From Gloeobacterales cyanobacterium ES-bin-313 (lineage in GTDB: Bacteria; Cyanobacteriota; Cyanobacteriia; Gloeobacterales; Gloeobacteraceae): 55,208 nt of DNA. Location of the stretch: assembly GCA_014379585.1 (NCBI GenBank), contig JACMLN010000046.1:1-55208 (forward strand). The letters are read 5' to 3'. The notes under the pieces are model-generated. The model was not told the origin of the DNA, made no database searches, and saw nothing but the letters and a program-made list of their open reading frames with translations. The position numbers were made by a program, and so were the translations under genes. This document shows, in pieces, positions 52,861-55,208 of this stretch (positions within the stretch are counted from its first letter, which is position 1; each line of letters starts with the position of its first letter).

Positions 52861-53049
52861 GAGATAGATATGGCGAACGGCACCAAAGGGCAGGGGCAAG
52901 CCCCGCCCTCTGGACTCCCGCCCCTTGGGGGACGGACGCGCCCGTCCCCCAAACCCCCTCGGCGAACTTTTATGGCTTGATACTTGGAATTGCATCGGGC
53001 GCTACGCGTGGTGATGCGGAATTGGAGGGGGATCGGGAGAGGTTTGGGT
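52861..53049 (-). repeat. Copy B of the ~190-bp double-hairpin repeat
   Basis: Reverse-oriented copy of 26263-26450, about 90% identical. Hairpin 1 has arms TTGGGGGACGG/CCGTCCCCCAA (52925-52935, 52942-52952). Hairpin 2 spans 52887-52909 with a bulged A. It lies 3' of the second kinase-propeller gene, as copy A lies 3' of the first. The remainder of the gap between sbcC and that gene (52730-53194) shows no recognisable feature. Confidence 0.9.
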
Positions 53050-53194
53050 GTCCGATGGGAGGTGCATTGGGTTTTGCCTCAGCTACTCATTGCGATGGTG
53101 AATTGGCATTACTTGGTTCAGGCTAGGAAACTCTTTCACTTTAGTAATTATGATCACTTCGTTTTATATCAAACTACACTGCGTAGCGTTCCTA

Positions 53195-55208
53195 CTATCT
53201 GCCAAGCTTTGCTCTTTGAAGCCGTCGATTGACTGAAAGCTCAAGGTTATTCACTGCGTAAATTGTAATTCCATTTGCCAAATCTCCGACTGCAAGTGTC
53301 TCGCTATCCTTACCAAATGCAAGAAAGGTAGCCCGTAGGCCACCCGCAAAATCTCTCAGAACTTCCCCAGAATGAACATCATAGATATAGATATCTCGAT
53401 TGCTTCCAGGAAGAGCCACCAATTTTTCATCGGGGCTAAAAGCGACTGGTCCACTTGAAAAACTCGACAATCCAAATTCTGTGATCGTTTTTCCAGATTT
53501 TACACTCACAAGTCGATAGCCTTTGATTCCATCTCCAACACAAATAAGCACTTTACCATTCATAATAAACTTCAACCCAAGGATCTGCTGATCTTCTATG
53601 TAAATCTCTGATATAAGCCTGCCAGAGTTAACGTTGAAGATTTGAATAGCTCCATTTGTACGACCAATCGCCAGCATCTTGCTATTTGGGCTGAAGGTTA
53701 TTACTGAAATCTGTTCAGCTCCATCACCTAGCCGTCTAAGGAGTTTATTGGAGAGAGTATCAAATAGAAGAATTTGGCTAGAAATTAGGGTATTAAGATC
53801 ATGATATTTATCCAAAATACTGGCGAAATAGAGACCATTCGGACTCAATGTATTTCCTTTAAGAATTAAATCCACGTTAAACTTGGTAATCATATTGTGA
53901 GCAACTTCATAGCTCCGATCTAAAATAACCGAATTTTCATCTTGAACACGCAATGCAGAATCATAGTCTTGAGGATAAATGTGTTTAAATATGCCTTCAG
54001 AGAGCTTCAAAGTTGAATCTGGGCAGTCTAGCTTAAAGCCGCTGAATGCCTCCAATCCTGAGTTTTCAACTGAAGTTATTTTGTTACTATTTTTGCAAAA
54101 TGAAATTTGCAATTTAGCAGATGTATAAGTTCCTACTAAAAAACGATTTGGGTCAGGGCTAGCATCATGATGCCCTGTTGAAAGTAATTGTAATGCTACA
54201 CCCATACAACCTGCGACAACAGCAGTAGCAAGTTTTGTTAAATCGGATTTGTATTTTAGGGAAACTAGCTTAGGTTTGGGTAGAAATTGTTTTTTAGGAA
54301 AAAAATTACTTCGCTTTTTTGCTGGAAATGGATCTCGTCCATTGAGTAATATCTTTCGATAGCACCAAGGACAGTCGTCAAGTTGAGAACCGTAAGTGTG
54401 TTGAGTATTCACCGTACAAGTTCGTAGTGATTTTTCTGCGAGGCTCAAAGCTTCGCACCACTGACATGCAGTGGGTCGTTTCTGAGGGTTTTGTTGACTA
54501 TCTATGAGACAAGCAATAAAAAGCTCTTGGAGTTTCGGATGTAGTAAGGCAAATGGAGTTGTAAGGGAAGAAGGGCGATAAGGAACCGAGTGGCCAGCGT
54601 AGCAAAAATGACCAGCCGCGATCCGCTCACCTAGGCTTGGTGGTTCACCTTGACCTGTATAGATGGCTGCAAAAGGATGGCTACCTTCCATCAGAGTTTG
54701 AAAAATTAAAATGGCCAAGGCAAAGTTATCTTGATCAGCAGTACGGGTCACTTCTGAAAGGGTTTCTCCTTGAAGTTCAGGGGGCATAAATTCGGACTTG
54801 CCTACCCGACAGCGGTACACAGTATCACCGTCAATCACTTGGAAGGAATCAGCGTCTACCAGCGTTACTTCGGCTTTCTTGGTAACAAGTACGTTGGACT
54901 CATTGAGATCCCCAATCACATATCCACGACTGTGCAGAGTTTCGACTGCTTTGGCAAGGTTATGGGCTGTGCGATGCAGATCACGGTAATTAAACAAGGG
55001 ATTGATTTCCAATCGCGTTTTCGGATTGTAGTAATTTACAATCGGGCGTGCATCGACTGCCTGGGGCATTAAAAATCCGACGATCTGATCTTCACCATCG
55101 AGCAGGAGATCCAATGGCCACGCAATGTTGACCTCTTCTTGCGCCAAGGATTTCGCAGAGGTTTGATCCAGCATCACCGTAAGCTTTTGCTGGATCGCTT
55201 CAGAAGGC
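53195..55208 (-). CDS. Second membrane kinase with beta-propeller, N-terminus beyond the window
   Basis: At least 670 residues; the frame stays open to the right edge (PSEAIQQKLTVMLDQ), so the Gly-loop is outside. Kinase motifs present are IGDLNESNVLV, LVDADSFQV and FMPPELQGETLS. The CPWC knuckle, one membrane helix (KLATAVVAGCMGVALQLL), a linker with ISFCK and DCP, and WD40-like blades (TFSPNSKMLAIGRTNG, AFSPDEKLVALPGSN) follow in the same order as in the gene at 24100-26157. The kinase halves are closely similar and the propeller halves less so. The second half is A+T-rich. Transcribed towards sbcC, with repeat copy B downstream. Confidence 0.88.
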   Translation of the reverse strand, partial: PSEAIQQKLTVMLDQTSAKSLAQEEVNIAWPLDLLLDGEDQIVGFLMPQAVDARPIVNYYNPKTRLEINPLFNYRDLHRTAHNLAKAVETLHSRGYVIGDLNESNVLVTKKAEVTLVDADSFQVIDGDTVYRCRVGKSEFMPPELQGETLSEVTRTADQDNFALAILIFQTLMEGSHPFAAIYTGQGEPPSLGERIAAGHFCYAGHSVPYRPSSLTTPFALLHPKLQELFIACLIDSQQNPQKRPTACQWCEALSLAEKSLRTCTVNTQHTYGSQLDDCPWCYRKILLNGRDPFPAKKRSNFFPKKQFLPKPKLVSLKYKSDLTKLATAVVAGCMGVALQLLSTGHHDASPDPNRFLVGTYTSAKLQISFCKNSNKITSVENSGLEAFSGFKLDCPDSTLKLSEGIFKHIYPQDYDSALRVQDENSVILDRSYEVAHNMITKFNVDLILKGNTLSPNGLYFASILDKYHDLNTLISSQILLFDTLSNKLLRRLGDGAEQISVITFSPNSKMLAIGRTNGAIQIFNVNSGRLISEIYIEDQQILGLKFIMNGKVLICVGDGIKGYRLVSVKSGKTITEFGLSSFSSGPVAFSPDEKLVALPGSNRDIYIYDVHSGEVLRDFAGGLRATFLAFGKDSETLAVGDLANGITIYAVNNLELSVNRRLQRAKLGR

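Overview
The window looks like a cyanobacterial chromosome segment. Supporting signs are a cyanobacterial-type RNase E with a basic C-terminal patch, a one-helix high-light-inducible protein, a CytM-like cytochrome, a lysA-cdaA-uppS cluster, ComFB, a carboxyl-terminal processing protease, a half-size UPF0016 manganese exporter and a PEP-CTERM protein. Only three copies of the HIP1 octamer GCGATCGC were found by eye, close to chance, and transaldolase is fused to glucose-6-phosphate isomerase. Together these suggest an early-branching lineage such as Gloeobacterales (Gloeobacter/Anthocerotibacter-like). That placement is inference, at moderate confidence.

Layout. 1-9.1 kb: a truncated TVP38-type membrane protein, rne, two tiny genes, the tal-pgi fusion, then an unknown gene coupled to a HAD hydrolase, an SRPBCC protein and a PEP-CTERM protein. 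9.2-12.8 kb: an envelope and metabolism run (aroK, an LpxB-like glycosyltransferase, lpxD, a high-light-inducible protein, maf). 12.9-18.3 kb: a YdcF protein, tRNA-Thr(CGU), a repeat-rich coiled-coil protein, a CDF metal transporter, a small ppGpp-hydrolase-like HD protein divergent from comFB, and the agmatine-to-putrescine pair aguA-aguB. 18.3-22.6 kb: a VanX-type dipeptidase, then an A+T-richer stretch of secreted proteins (esterase, calcium-binding protein, HEAT repeats) and a frame broken by two stops. 22.6-31.5 kb: SelO, a receptor-like kinase with a beta-propeller, a repeat element, a class V aminotransferase, ilvC, a glyoxalase-fold protein, and a three-gene family in which the third gene fuses the domains of the first two.

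31.5-42.9 kb: uppS, cdaA and lysA in one overlapping operon, a DUF6391 protein, an SDR, a secreted cyanophycinase-like protein, DUF4342, a zinc ribbon, ctpA, half-size Mnx, a divergent adenosine-deaminase-like enzyme, an RbgA-type GTPase and a Phd/VapC toxin-antitoxin pair with a direct-repeat operator candidate. 43-52.7 kb: an M1 aminopeptidase with HEAT repeats, rpmI-rplT, a periplasmic binding protein, CytM, an aspartate aminotransferase, hspR and sbcC. 52.8 kb to the end: a second copy of the repeat element and a second kinase-propeller gene cut by the right edge.

How parts connect. LysA and UppS both feed peptidoglycan synthesis, and CdaA, encoded between them, makes c-di-AMP; ComFB is a candidate receptor for that nucleotide. 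The most intriguing signal is the pair of paralogous membrane kinases with a C-terminal propeller. Each is followed at its 3' side by a copy of the same roughly 190-bp double-hairpin element, and the copies differ by a compensatory base-pair change. A second candidate is the three-gene domain-shuffled family at 29.8-31.25 kb.
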